From the NCBI GenBank assembly GCA_024449915.1, contig JAMZAV010000052.1, positions 248,001-312,000 on the forward strand: a DNA stretch of 64,000 bases. Reading direction: 5' to 3'. Below are positions 44,301-50,600 of the stretch, one piece after another. Source of the stretch: Sweltsa coloradensis. Its lineage: Eukaryota; Arthropoda; Insecta; Plecoptera; Chloroperlidae. Made by a program: the position numbers and the translations under genes. Numbering within the stretch: the first letter of the stretch is position 1; each line of letters opens with the position of its first letter. The notes beneath the pieces were generated by a model that saw only the letters and a program-made list of their open reading frames with translations, did not search any database and was not told where the DNA came from.

Positions 44301-44399
44301 TAACCTTTGTTTTATTTTAATCTTATATGATTGCAAAAAAAAGGTTTGCACATATTTATGAGCAAAATTGCCTAATTTGCTCCTCATGACGGAGGCCAT
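23227..44399 (-). CDS. PDHX: Pyruvate dehydrogenase complex component X (E3-binding protein)
   Basis: Exons, minus strand: 44399-44273, 38719-38544, 36776-36598, 34696 to about 34406, 29923-29562, 26627-26527, 23396-23227. PDHX anchors dihydrolipoamide dehydrogenase to the E2 core of the mitochondrial pyruvate dehydrogenase complex. The product has a mitochondrial leader (1-42), a lipoyl domain with the lipoylated lysine in TDKAV (about residue 84), a Ser/Thr/Pro linker, a subunit-binding domain ([14 protein letters not shown]) and an E2-like core ([12 protein letters not shown]). Phases agree at every readable junction. It is PDHX rather than DLAT: there is one lipoyl domain, and the usual core motif DHRxxDG reads DRRAIDE, lacking the catalytic histidine. 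The exon entering the core seems frame-broken near 34406-34500. SDHAF2 lies head to head 172 bp away. Confidence 0.88.
23397..23889. other. PDHX intron, unassigned
   Basis: Only TAGGCCTA-type motifs are noticed. Confidence 0.3.
23890..24470. repeat. Tandem pair of a ~300-bp repeat
   Basis: Two adjoining copies share GATTGAATGCCATTAGTTTT, AGCAAAATCGTTCAAAAAGT and CAAACTAAACGG (first near 24030, second near 24340). A third, partial copy at 25870-25995 shares GTCCGGTCACGAATATGTTA. Confidence 0.75.
24471..24740 (+). pseudogene. Non-LTR retrotransposon 3' fragment
   Basis: The frame [20 protein letters not shown] then [20 protein letters not shown] and [16 protein letters not shown] ends at a TAA near 24738. 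This is the typical C-terminal tail of jockey/CR1-like reverse transcriptases. Catalytic parts are missing. Confidence 0.75.
24811..25162. mobile_element. MITE family C, copy 1
   Basis: The terminal inverted repeats exceed 50 bp. They begin GGGAAACGCCAAAGTCGTTG and include GAGTGAGTGAGCCATGTG and GAGTACCCGG. A shorter copy is at 50576-50751. The interior has no gene. Confidence 0.9.
25163..25265 (+). mobile_element. tRNA-like SINE fragment
   Basis: TAGTTGGCTAAAGCGC (A-box-like) and GACGTGGGTTCAATCCC (B-box-like) are spaced as in a tRNA. They are followed by AAAGATTTTGTAATTTCTAG. It abuts MITE C. Confidence 0.6.
25590..25995. repeat. Two dispersed repeat fragments
   Basis: 25596-25770 carries TTCGGCTGATTTTCAACGTA and ends CGCTGCGCTCACTCG; its relative is at 51060-51265. 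25870-25995 is a third copy of the 24-kb tandem repeat. Confidence 0.7.
25996..26526. other. PDHX intron, unassigned
   Basis: No repeat or exon is recognised. Confidence 0.3.
26527..26627 (-). CDS. PDHX: PDHX exon (core, NLGMFG segment)
   Basis: The acceptor is TTACTTGCAG and the donor is ATAG|GTAAGT. The 101-nt exon encodes [20 protein letters not shown] then CGILAIGG, among the most conserved blocks of E2-type cores. Phases 2 in and 1 out match neighbours. Confidence 0.92.
26834..27887. mobile_element. hAT-type element with 8-bp target duplication
   Basis: The ends are CAGGGGCGGCTCGTG and, on the right, GAGCCGCCCCTG. Both flanks carry TTCATTGC (26826-26833 and 27888-27895). 1,054 bp long; no transposase is visible, so it is non-autonomous. 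It lies in a PDHX intron. Confidence 0.9.
27897..28025 (-). mobile_element. tRNA-derived SINE B, copy 2 (diverged)
   Basis: Minus-strand tail ATTGTCCTTCACCCTCCCTC then ATCTATCACCACTCATCG, with a decayed tRNA-like head near 27960-28010. Confidence 0.55.
28026..28467. other. PDHX intron, unassigned
   Basis: A short stretch with GTCTGTCTGTCGTCTGTC lies near 28090. No gene is seen. Confidence 0.3.
28468..29143. mobile_element. hAT-like element with ATAATCGAT-rich ends
   Basis: The left end TAGGGATGCACACGATAATC pairs with the right end CGAACATCCCTA. Both subterminal parts are rich in ATCGATAAT. No clear 8-bp duplication is seen. It hosts the tRNA-like element at 28592-28782. Confidence 0.6.
28592..28782 (+). 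mobile_element. tRNA-like gene enclosed in 37-bp inverted repeats
   Basis: The arms at 28592-28628 and 28746-28782 are almost exact complements (left: GTTATTATTTACTACAATTC then AAAAATTAAAAAAGTCC). Inside, about 28672-28746, lies a tRNA-like cloverleaf: acceptor CCCATCC/GGTTGGG with one mismatch, A-box TGGTCTAGTGGTTAAGACG, anticodon stem CTCAC/GTGGG around loop CTGGAAT (anticodon GGA), B-box GTGGTTCGAATCCC. A run of T follows at once. Another direct partial copy of the arm lies at about 28652-28672. Confidence 0.8.
29144..29561. other. PDHX intron, unassigned
   Basis: AT-rich; nothing recognised. Confidence 0.3.
29562..29923 (-). CDS. PDHX: PDHX exon (core, main part)
   Basis: The acceptor is TTGTTTTCCAG and the donor is TTTCAC|GTAAGT. 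The 362-nt exon encodes [60 protein letters not shown] and a conserved [14 protein letters not shown] end. It begins in phase 0 and ends in phase 2. Confidence 0.92.
30102..31390. mobile_element. hAT-type element rich in GGAACG motifs
   Basis: The ends are CAGTCTTGGGGAGGAACGCG and CCCCAAGACTG. The flanks GTTCTAGC (30094-30101) and GTTGTAGC (31391-31398) form an 8-bp target duplication with one mismatch. Both subterminal regions (30110-30280, 31236-31375) are crowded with GGAACG/AAGTTCC repeats. 30400-30560 shares sequence with 35180-35290. No transposase. Confidence 0.85.
31399..33604. other. PDHX intron, unassigned
   Basis: Many TAGGCCTA motifs. A candidate transposon end CAGGCGCGGCTGGCCAGG lies near 32815, but no partner was found. 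No exon is supported. Confidence 0.35.
33605..34330. mobile_element. hAT fragment hosting element F copy 2
   Basis: 33625-33645 (GACTGCACAAAAA) and 34205-34330 (GCATTCACCACTC, TCTAAAACGCAC, CCCCCGTGCTTG) are contiguous in the hAT element at 59310-59480. Here they are split by element F (about 33648-34190). That copy shows GGATGAGCGAAGCGAAGACT at one end and CTCATCCATCAACG at the other. Confidence 0.75.
34406..34696 (-). CDS. PDHX: PDHX exon with subunit-binding domain, 3' part apparently frame-broken
   Basis: The acceptor is TTTTTGTAG and phase 2 agrees with the previous exon. From 34696 to about 34501 the frame encodes [20 protein letters not shown] then [18 protein letters not shown], a peripheral subunit-binding domain, and a proline-rich linker. 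It then hits a stop near 34492. The expected core start is visible only in pieces: IAKRL at about 34431-34417 and then, in another frame, ESK just before a donor AAG|GTAGTT at 34406. That donor has the phase required by the next exon. So the exon probably ends at 34406 but carries several small deletions. Alternatively it ends at a weak GTCCTT donor near 34500 and the missing piece is elsewhere. Confidence 0.6.
34834..35732. mobile_element. Tigger/pogo-like element
   Basis: The ends CAGTGATCTCGCTTATCCGA and TCGGATAAGAGAGATCTTAC then TG are bordered by TA on both sides. This matches the CAGT...TTATCC pattern of pogo/Tigger elements. About 900 bp long; no transposase. The interior has clustered TAGGCCTAGGCCTA. 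Confidence 0.85.
35950..36543. mobile_element. hAT (Charlie-like) element with 8-bp target duplication
   Basis: The ends CAGTGGTTCCCAACC and GGTTGGGAACCACTG are flanked by GATTAGAG (35942-35949 and 36544-36551). 594 bp. It ends only 54 bp from a PDHX splice donor. Confidence 0.92.
36598..36776 (-). CDS. PDHX: PDHX exon (lipoyl domain end and linker)
   Basis: The acceptor is TTATGTTTCAG and the donor is TACCT|GTTAGT. The 179-nt exon encodes [20 protein letters not shown] then [10 protein letters not shown] and a Ser/Thr/Ala-rich linker. Phase 0 in, 2 out. Confidence 0.88.
36777..38543. other. PDHX intron, unassigned
   Basis: TGACGTCA lies near 38134 within a symmetrical GATGACGTCATC. No repeat or exon is supported. 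Confidence 0.35.
38544..38719 (-). CDS. PDHX: PDHX exon (lipoyl domain)
   Basis: The acceptor is TTAGTTGCAG and the donor is ATTTTG|GTAATT. It encodes [20 protein letters not shown] and [20 protein letters not shown]. The MPSLSPTM opening and TDKA lipoylation site are hallmarks of PDH lipoyl domains. Confidence 0.93.
38720..39170. other. PDHX intron 1 with G23 tract
   Basis: A G run spans about 39063-39085. Nothing else is recognised. Confidence 0.4.
39482..40487. mobile_element. TA-flanked MITE with long foldback arms, inside retrotransposon A
   Basis: The ends are AAGGGCCATTCACAACCAAC and GATTGTGAATGAGCCTT, with TA at 39480-39481 and 40488-40489. Inner arms also pair (GCCGTCTGGATGTATGTA at about 39708 with TACATACATCCAGACGGC at 40321). 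Confidence 0.85.
40166..40318. mobile_element. 153-bp Harbinger-type MITE nested in the MITE arm
   Basis: The ends TGGCGTTTTCCATTGGC and GCCAATGGAAAACGCCA are flanked by TTA (40163-40165 and 40319-40321), the 3-bp duplication typical of PIF/Harbinger. The opposite arm of the host MITE lacks it, showing the empty site. Confidence 0.9.
40545..41945 (+). mobile_element. Non-LTR retrotransposon B, 5'-truncated
   Basis: It interrupts retrotransposon A. The 3' end is (AAAAT)n-like (41930-41945). An in-frame TGA near 40580 precedes the intact RT stretch, so it is dead or truncated. Confidence 0.75.
40604..41653 (+). CDS. Reverse transcriptase domain of retrotransposon B
   Basis: About 349 codons are open. 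Motifs in order: [12 protein letters not shown] (first catalytic Asp), [25 protein letters not shown] (catalytic Asp pair), [25 protein letters not shown], and a C-terminal [20 protein letters not shown] region. These are non-LTR RT motifs of the jockey/CR1 type. There is no endonuclease domain. The first codon is a GTG within a longer frame, so this is not a true start. It sits in PDHX intron 1 on the opposite strand and is not expected to be a host gene. Confidence 0.88.
   Translation: MQNVISRWLQNKDKNMSTLIVFLDLKRAFETVNVNRLLNKLRMMYGVEGLALEWIKDFLSDRRQRVRYGNSVSEYKNCLNGVPQGSILGPLLFIIYINDVDKCCKVAFINMYADDMVLAITGNDIIEMFRLMNEELSRMTRWLGMNKLKLNVSKSKGMLIRGGGLCNVKRDGEILNKLKVVNEVIEILKEFKYLGIIIDDKLEFKLHVNYIIKKIGKKIGYLRRIGGKLTSWTRNMVYNSIIKPHFEYCATVLYQSNKNELDKLQILQNKAMRCIIKCGRLMPIKSMLNILEWLSVKETIMVLVLVFIYKIKNNYMPNYLVEKMTDVKNIHNFNTRGSVVGNSFRIRCN
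42641..43412. other. PDHX intron 1, unassigned
   Basis: TAGGCC motifs and a C8 tract (about 43126). ORFs around 42947-43180 show no family resemblance. Confidence 0.35.
43413..43466. repeat. Hairpin with 20-bp stem
   Basis: CCACAGATAACAGAGTACAC pairs exactly with GTGTACTCTGTTATCTGTGG. The loop carries an extra ACTACGTGTAC duplication. Confidence 0.85.
43481..43913. mobile_element. MITE family D
   Basis: The termini GGCCGATGCACAATTG and CAATTGTGCATCGGCC extend inward as imperfect repeats rich in GGTAACGAGAACGGGAAGA. 433 bp. Similar GTTATCGTTGCC words occur near 9688. Confidence 0.8.
43914..44272. other. PDHX intron 1, first part
   Basis: No feature beyond TAGGCC motifs. Confidence 0.3.
44273..44399 (-). 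CDS. PDHX: PDHX exon 1, mitochondrial leader
   Basis: The ATG at 44399-44397 stands in CAAGATGGCC. 42 codons follow, rich in basic and hydrophobic residues with no acid ([20 protein letters not shown] ... FHNSALLYG), a good mitochondrial presequence. The donor G|GTGAGT leaves one base that makes a glycine with the lipoyl exon. Not supported by similarity beyond the leader style, but phase and distance fit. Confidence 0.75.
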
Positions 44400-44571
44400 C
44401 TTGTTGGCTCACCGCCTTTGGAATAGGCTTTACGAAATATGCGAACGCGGTTAGAGGGCGGCGTGCTTAAAACAGCTGATTATTTTTTGACAGCTGATGA
44501 CAAATATAACCTAACCTTCAACTTCAATCTACGCACGACACCTTTGAACTTGAACGGTGAATTTTTCAAGT
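44400..44571. promoter_or_regulatory. Putative bidirectional promoter, PDHX / SDHAF2
   Basis: 172 bp separate divergent start codons. Visible motifs are an AAGATGGC (YY1-like) overlapping the PDHX start on the minus strand, and two ACAGCTGAT E-boxes 18 bp apart (44472-44480, 44490-44498). GC-rich words lie near 44407-44460. There is no TATA box. Function is inferred from geometry and motif presence only. Confidence 0.55.
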
Positions 44572-44619
44572 ATGGCATTGCAGCTTATCAAGAATACAAG
44601 TCAACTTTTGAGAAGATCA
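44572..44619 (+). CDS. SDHAF2: SDHAF2 exon 1
   Basis: The ATG lies in AAGTATGGC. Sixteen codons encode a basic leader. The donor TCA|GTGAGT is a near-perfect consensus. A longer overlapping frame from 44439 is out of phase with exon 2 and is rejected. Confidence 0.75.
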
Positions 44620-47600
44620 GTGAGTTTATATACTAATACCTAGCCGTAGGTCTTAAATCAAATATAAGCCTAGCCTAGGCCTAGACCAAAGGGTAGGGCT
44701 AGGCCTGGACCTACTTTTTCGGTTGGGCCGGGGCAAAGTGGAAAAGTAGGAAAGGGAGGGGGGCGTAAGTTTTACAATATTATCATTATTTATAATTATA
44801 ATTATTAAAACATACGGGCTTCGCCCCCCCCCCCCCACTCCCCCAAACCTACTTTTTCCCCTAACATCACAGAGTTGTCCCGTCCCAACCGAAAAATTAC
44901 CCCCGACCCCGAGGCCTAGGGGCCCGTGGGCTTATCCCCATGTTTTGACAAGCTGGATTTATGGTTATGAAAAATGTAGGCTAGGCTTATGCTTGGGCCT
45001 ATAGATTTAGTCAGGACACATAAGATAGGTAGGCTAGGCCTACCGGTACCCTATGTTGATACGAACATAGCCTACATAACCGAACTTACCTTCACAGTCA
45101 AATACCGTAATAGGCCCTACCGTACACGTAGGCCCTAGGCCTAATGTTGATCGTTTGTTAGGCTGGTGCATTATCACTTTTGTTACGGTTCATTCCAGGT
45201 AAAGCATCATTCACATCTAGTTCTAAGGCATAAGACGCAAGGTGTAAGGCATAATATTTTGGATTGCTTGCTGAGTAGGCCAAGATGTGTTTCAATTATA
45301 ACGTTCACAACACGTTTTTATAGTTTTATTATAGGCCTACTATTTATTGTTAGGCCTATAAGGTTGGCAGTCACCAAGTGTGTTTGGAGCTCTGCTCTTT
45401 CCTGCCATCCTCGTGATACATGAAATCAATGAATGTGTTACGGAACGAATGATAAAAAATAAAAATAAAAAAAGTCGCAAGGCGTAATGTTTGTCGTAAC
45501 AAATTGCCCAAAATCCAATTTTTACGACAGGTTTCTTTCGACAAGCCAATCTCGAACAAGGAAACTCCCCGATTCCTTCTACTGGACTTGACTTGACGTA
45601 GTATGGATCATTCGAAAATGAGTCAAATCTAATAGCTAGGCCCTACTTACAGGCAGACAAGATTAATATGACATACGGTATGCAGCCATTACAAACTGCT
45701 TTTCAATAATTATCTTCGTGCTGGCGGGTACAGGGTAGGCCTAGGTACTAGACACATCACAATATCATATCAATTATTGCTTTATATCCAATTTTTCTTT
45801 ATTCTATATGAATTCTTAATCTAGTAGGGCATATTTTGCATCTACTCTACTTTACCATAAACACTAATCAATCAATCAATCATCATATATATACTAGACA
45901 CATTCTCCTGTACATCATTGCTGTTTTCTGTGCCATCAGCAATTATTATCACAATATCACATCAAAAATTGCTTTATATCCAACTTTTCTTTATTATATA
46001 TGAGTTCTTAATCTATAGTAGCGCATGCTATTGTTTTGCATCTACTCTACTTTAACATAAACACTGTGTTTATCATTATTAATCAATTAATGAATCATCA
46101 TATATATATATATATATCAATATTATCAATCATCATACATATCAATATCAATATCCATATCAATTATCATTTATGCTTTATATTCAACTATTCTTTCTTC
46201 TAACACTGTGTATATCATTATAATTACTATCACTTTTATTATTAATTATTAATTATAGACTATTCACTTTCTCTGCAAAGAGTTATACTTGTACACTGTA
46301 CTAGTCTAAGTGAATAAAAATATCTATCTATCTATCTATCATCAGCTAGGTCTATTATTTTGTAAACATAAAATACCACCATAACTATATTTTGTCATAA
46401 CGAACCATCGAGCATACATTTTTCAAAGGCGGTGCTTCGAAATACGCATGCGCAATGAAAATTGACATGGTTGTTATGTTGTTGTAAACACCTCGGCATT
46501 TCTTATGACTTAGGCCTACACCATGCGACTTAGGCCTTAGGCCTACGCCTTAGAACTAGTTGTGAATGATTAACCAAGTCAGTTCTTTCTTAGTCCAGCC
46601 ACCCCTGAGTCTGACTACTAGGCTTAGTGGCCCCCTACCATGCTTCCGAGTGAAAGTCCAATGAATGACATAGCCTAGGTAGGCCTAGGTATATAATATG
46701 CCAATTATTAACGTCTTAATTGCTAACACAAGATACATGCTACTGGGAGATACGAAATCTGAATACAAGGTAGTGTTTATAGGCTAGTTCAGAAATAACA
46801 AAGTGTACTAGCCTAAAGTTCTTCTCTCGACTAGTTTAGGCTAGGTACCTATACCGGTAGGGTAGTTTAGGATTATTTTCAATCAACCGGGAGGCGCAAG
46901 GAAATATAACATTATTTTAATTTCTTTACTAACAAGTTACAATTTAGCCTAAGATTGGTTAGTAAACTAGGCCTACGTAAGTTACGTCAAGAGAAAAGGC
47001 GAACGAGTGTGAGACCAAATATTAAAATTACTGTGGATCTCAACTCCTCCTGATTGGGAACCTATTTGATTGCCTAAAGCCTCTCAGTCTTCATATCTTG
47101 TTTAATAGGCATAAACCTTTAATAATTATTATCATCTTGTTTTCAGGTATGGAGCTTGCAAATCAAATTATCCAGCACTGGAACTGTGAATACTTCCAGT
47201 GATCAAATGATTGATCTCCCCGATGACGAAAACATCAAACTTCCGATTCCAACATATGAAGACAAAGTTAATGAACCAATTGAGCGTAGGAAAGCCAGGT
47301 AAGACTTTGCACTCAAACAAACTAGGCCTGTAGGGTAGGGCCTACGTAGGTCCTGCACCTCTTTTGAAGTCAGCGTGCAGATTTATATAGCCTACGGCTG
47401 CCTTCTTTTTCTTGTTCTTCTTTTCATATGCACACACAAATTGACATTACCTATTCATGTCGTCGTCGTCGTCGTTTTTTTTTTTTTTTTTTTTTAAGGC
47501 TGGTTGGACTTGTGTGGCTTGTTGGTCTTGTGTGTGGCTCGTTGGTCTTGTGGTTAGCATATCTGCTTCCATTGCAGAAGGTCCAGGGTTTGATTCCCGC

Positions 47601-50600
47601 TTAAGTCAGAAGTTTTTTAACTTCTGATTTGGACTTAAGCGCATCAGTTCTTGTCTTAGGAGTTTGTAAACGGTGACTTTGGAGCCGTCCTAGCAACGAA
47701 GCACATAATAAATTCAGAGTTGTCCTGAATCGGCCTTGTTGATTCTGGTGTTAATTCGCGGGTGTTCGCACTGTCCATACCACTGATTGCTATATTTCCT
47801 ATTAGAAATATCGATCTTTGGTTGGTTATCGCTCACTCGTCGATTGCGTCGGGGCCTACAGGGTTGGCTTGGTCGCTTTGATTTTCTGTCCCCCACTGAA
47901 AATCAGTTATAGGCCCTATAGGCCTAACTGAGTGGGTAGATTCTAAATACTATTTTTCTATTTTTTTTTCTTTAGGGCCTATGTGTTTTCTAGTTATCTA
48001 GTAGAGATAGGTAGAGATAGGAACTAGGGCATTTTGTCCCGTTCAACCTTGATAGCCGGTACATTCAAAAAGATGTTTCATGTCCTGTTCGCCAGCTCAA
48101 AACATCCGACAGACACTAGATTCAAAATTTCCAAATCTATGGAGATGCTTTCCAAGCAAGTCATGTCCTGTTTGAAGCCGGAGTTGAACTGTTACTATTT
48201 TTCTACTGTAGCACTTGCGTTTACCAGTCATTCTCATTTTAGTGTACACTCTTCCGGTCTTCCCACAGTTTATTCTGCCCCTTCTCTTGCCATTACTTAC
48301 GGACCACTTTGCATGTCGATGCATGCAAGTGGGATTTTAGAAAGTAATGTGACAGTTTTTTACTTTCTTGTTGCTTTTTGCTAAGTACCTTGTTTGGCTA
48401 GGTGGTCGGCCAATCCTCATTATCCATGTTCCCATCGTTCATGAGGCGCAGAATCTGTAGTTTACATCGTCTAATTTCGGGTTCTGCTTCCTCCCTATTT
48501 GCAATGGCTGCAATGGCAGTCTTGGAGTCGGAGAGGATCAAAATTTTCCAGTATTCTCATTTTGTTGGTTTCAAAGTGCTTCAACTATTGCTTGTATTTC
48601 TCTATCATAGGTGACACTTAGGCTATCTACACGGAATGTTATGTTTGTAATAGTGGTGTTAGGTACCGGTAGCCTACCTAATCACCACGGTTGTGGCATG
48701 TGTTGATAAAAAAATTGGTCCGTTAAACTCAAGTGTATAATTAATCCTAGCTTTAAAATTACGTTGACAGGCAATTACAATTGTGGCACAAGTGAATTTT
48801 ATTGTAGGCCTACTATTGCAAATTGCAAGATTTTATTTTATTTATTTGAACAGTATGGTTAGGCCGTTATACAAACAGTTTCAATTGGTATGCCTAGGCC
48901 TACAACAAATTCAAATTCAAATTCAAATGTACAAATCAATAAAAACAACAAGTATGAATTAAATGAATTAACGAGGCCTACACTACAATTCTGTTAGGTA
49001 TATAAATTCAAAATTTAAACCTACAAAACAAGATAGGCCTACATCTTAAATACCTACATTCTAACAGATACCGGCTTATCAATCACCAATAATGTTTTTC
49101 AACTCAGTCTTAATTGTTGGCAATTTTATTTACATTACCGGTACGCAACTATGGTTAGAAAACAAAGCTGTATTTTAATTTGAATCATGGTGATCCGAGC
49201 CTCCAGAATTGTCTAGAATCCACTCGCATTCCCTGTTCTAATACACGATACACATCAACTAGCAGATTCGTGTTTGTTGTGATTAACTCAACTGGTGGTG
49301 TGAATATACTATCTTTGGTAATCAATTCCTAGAATCCACTGGCTTTTTCTGTTCGGATACATAATACAAATCAACTATAGCAGATTCATGTTTAATAAAA
49401 CTGATAAACTGAACAAAACCAGGTTAAAAAATTAATGCACGGCACTCACCCGCTGCGTAATATTTCGATGACATCCATCACCTTCCTCGGACGCGAGGAT
49501 ACTAAGGCTTCCCTTGAGGCACACTGGTGGCGCCCCTTTGTTGTGATTTTGCATTACTCAACTGGTGGAGTATATTTTGTATAGTATAGTTTATAGTATC
49601 ACTTTTCATTTAGCAAATTGCTATTTTTACAATACATTTCACAATACATTTCACAATATGGCCTATAATATATTGAATTTCATGGATATTTTGCAATTCC
49701 CTATACAATCTTCATAGGTATCTTTATAACTTCACATTACGTAATACCTTAATCATAGACATTGTACTATTATTATCCCGAGTGGGCTCCCATAAAATAC
49801 ATTCATTATAAATTCACATTAGTATAGTATCAGTGTAGGTAGGCCTACTATATTTTATTCTAGAATGAACTTTTAATTTGTTATGTATTAATGGTTAGTT
49901 ATTCATAATAGGCCTACTAGGAAAACGCTAAAGTCCCGTCGCATTGATGGATGAGCTTTTTTGTAAGTTTTTAGTTTGCGTGGGATCTATTTACTTATCA
50001 AGTGCCTTTTGAACGCATTGTTGGTGATTGTTGTCAAGTTTCTATTGTTACTTGTAAATTCTTATTATAAACCTAAAAAAACTCATATTAAAACCTTTAT
50101 TCTATGGATTCTGGCTAACTTTTTCAACTTTTTCTTTCAAAAAGAAATACATCACCATTACCTTAATGTCCATGTGAAATATGAACGTTGTAGCCCCACC
50201 CATTTGGTCAGAATCGGCCCAAATGTCACGAAAATATCGCACTAAAAATAAATAAAAAAATCGTAAAAGTACGATATTCATGAGAAATATATCTTCGATT
50301 GTACCCAAAAACAATACACCTCTATGTTCAGAGATTTTGAAGGTCCCCTCCAATTTTCATCAAGATCGGATATGCCGTTTGCCTTGTAGAGAGTTAACAG
50401 ACAGGAAAAACACCCGAGCTAAATTTTTTAGGGGTCAGTGAAATTGAAGTCTTCGCTTCGCGCATCCAACTATACATTATACAACCAATATACAATATTC
50501 AATTCATGCCTAGTGCAATACCCTATAAAATTAAATACCCAGGGCTATAGGCCTAAATTAACATTAATACTACTAGGGAAACGCCAAAGTCGCTGTTAAA

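Noticed and set aside
44439..44636. Longer ORF over the SDHAF2 first exon
   Set aside because: Its frame does not match the phase of exon 2; the frame starting at 44572 does and gives a mitochondrial leader.
48034..48384. Plus-strand 116-codon ORF
   Set aside because: The minus strand carries recognisable retrotransposon RNase H sequence, so the plus ORF is a shadow.
49490..49540. CTCF-like site in ACACTGGTGGCGCCCC
   Set aside because: The match to the consensus is imperfect and unsupported by any other evidence.
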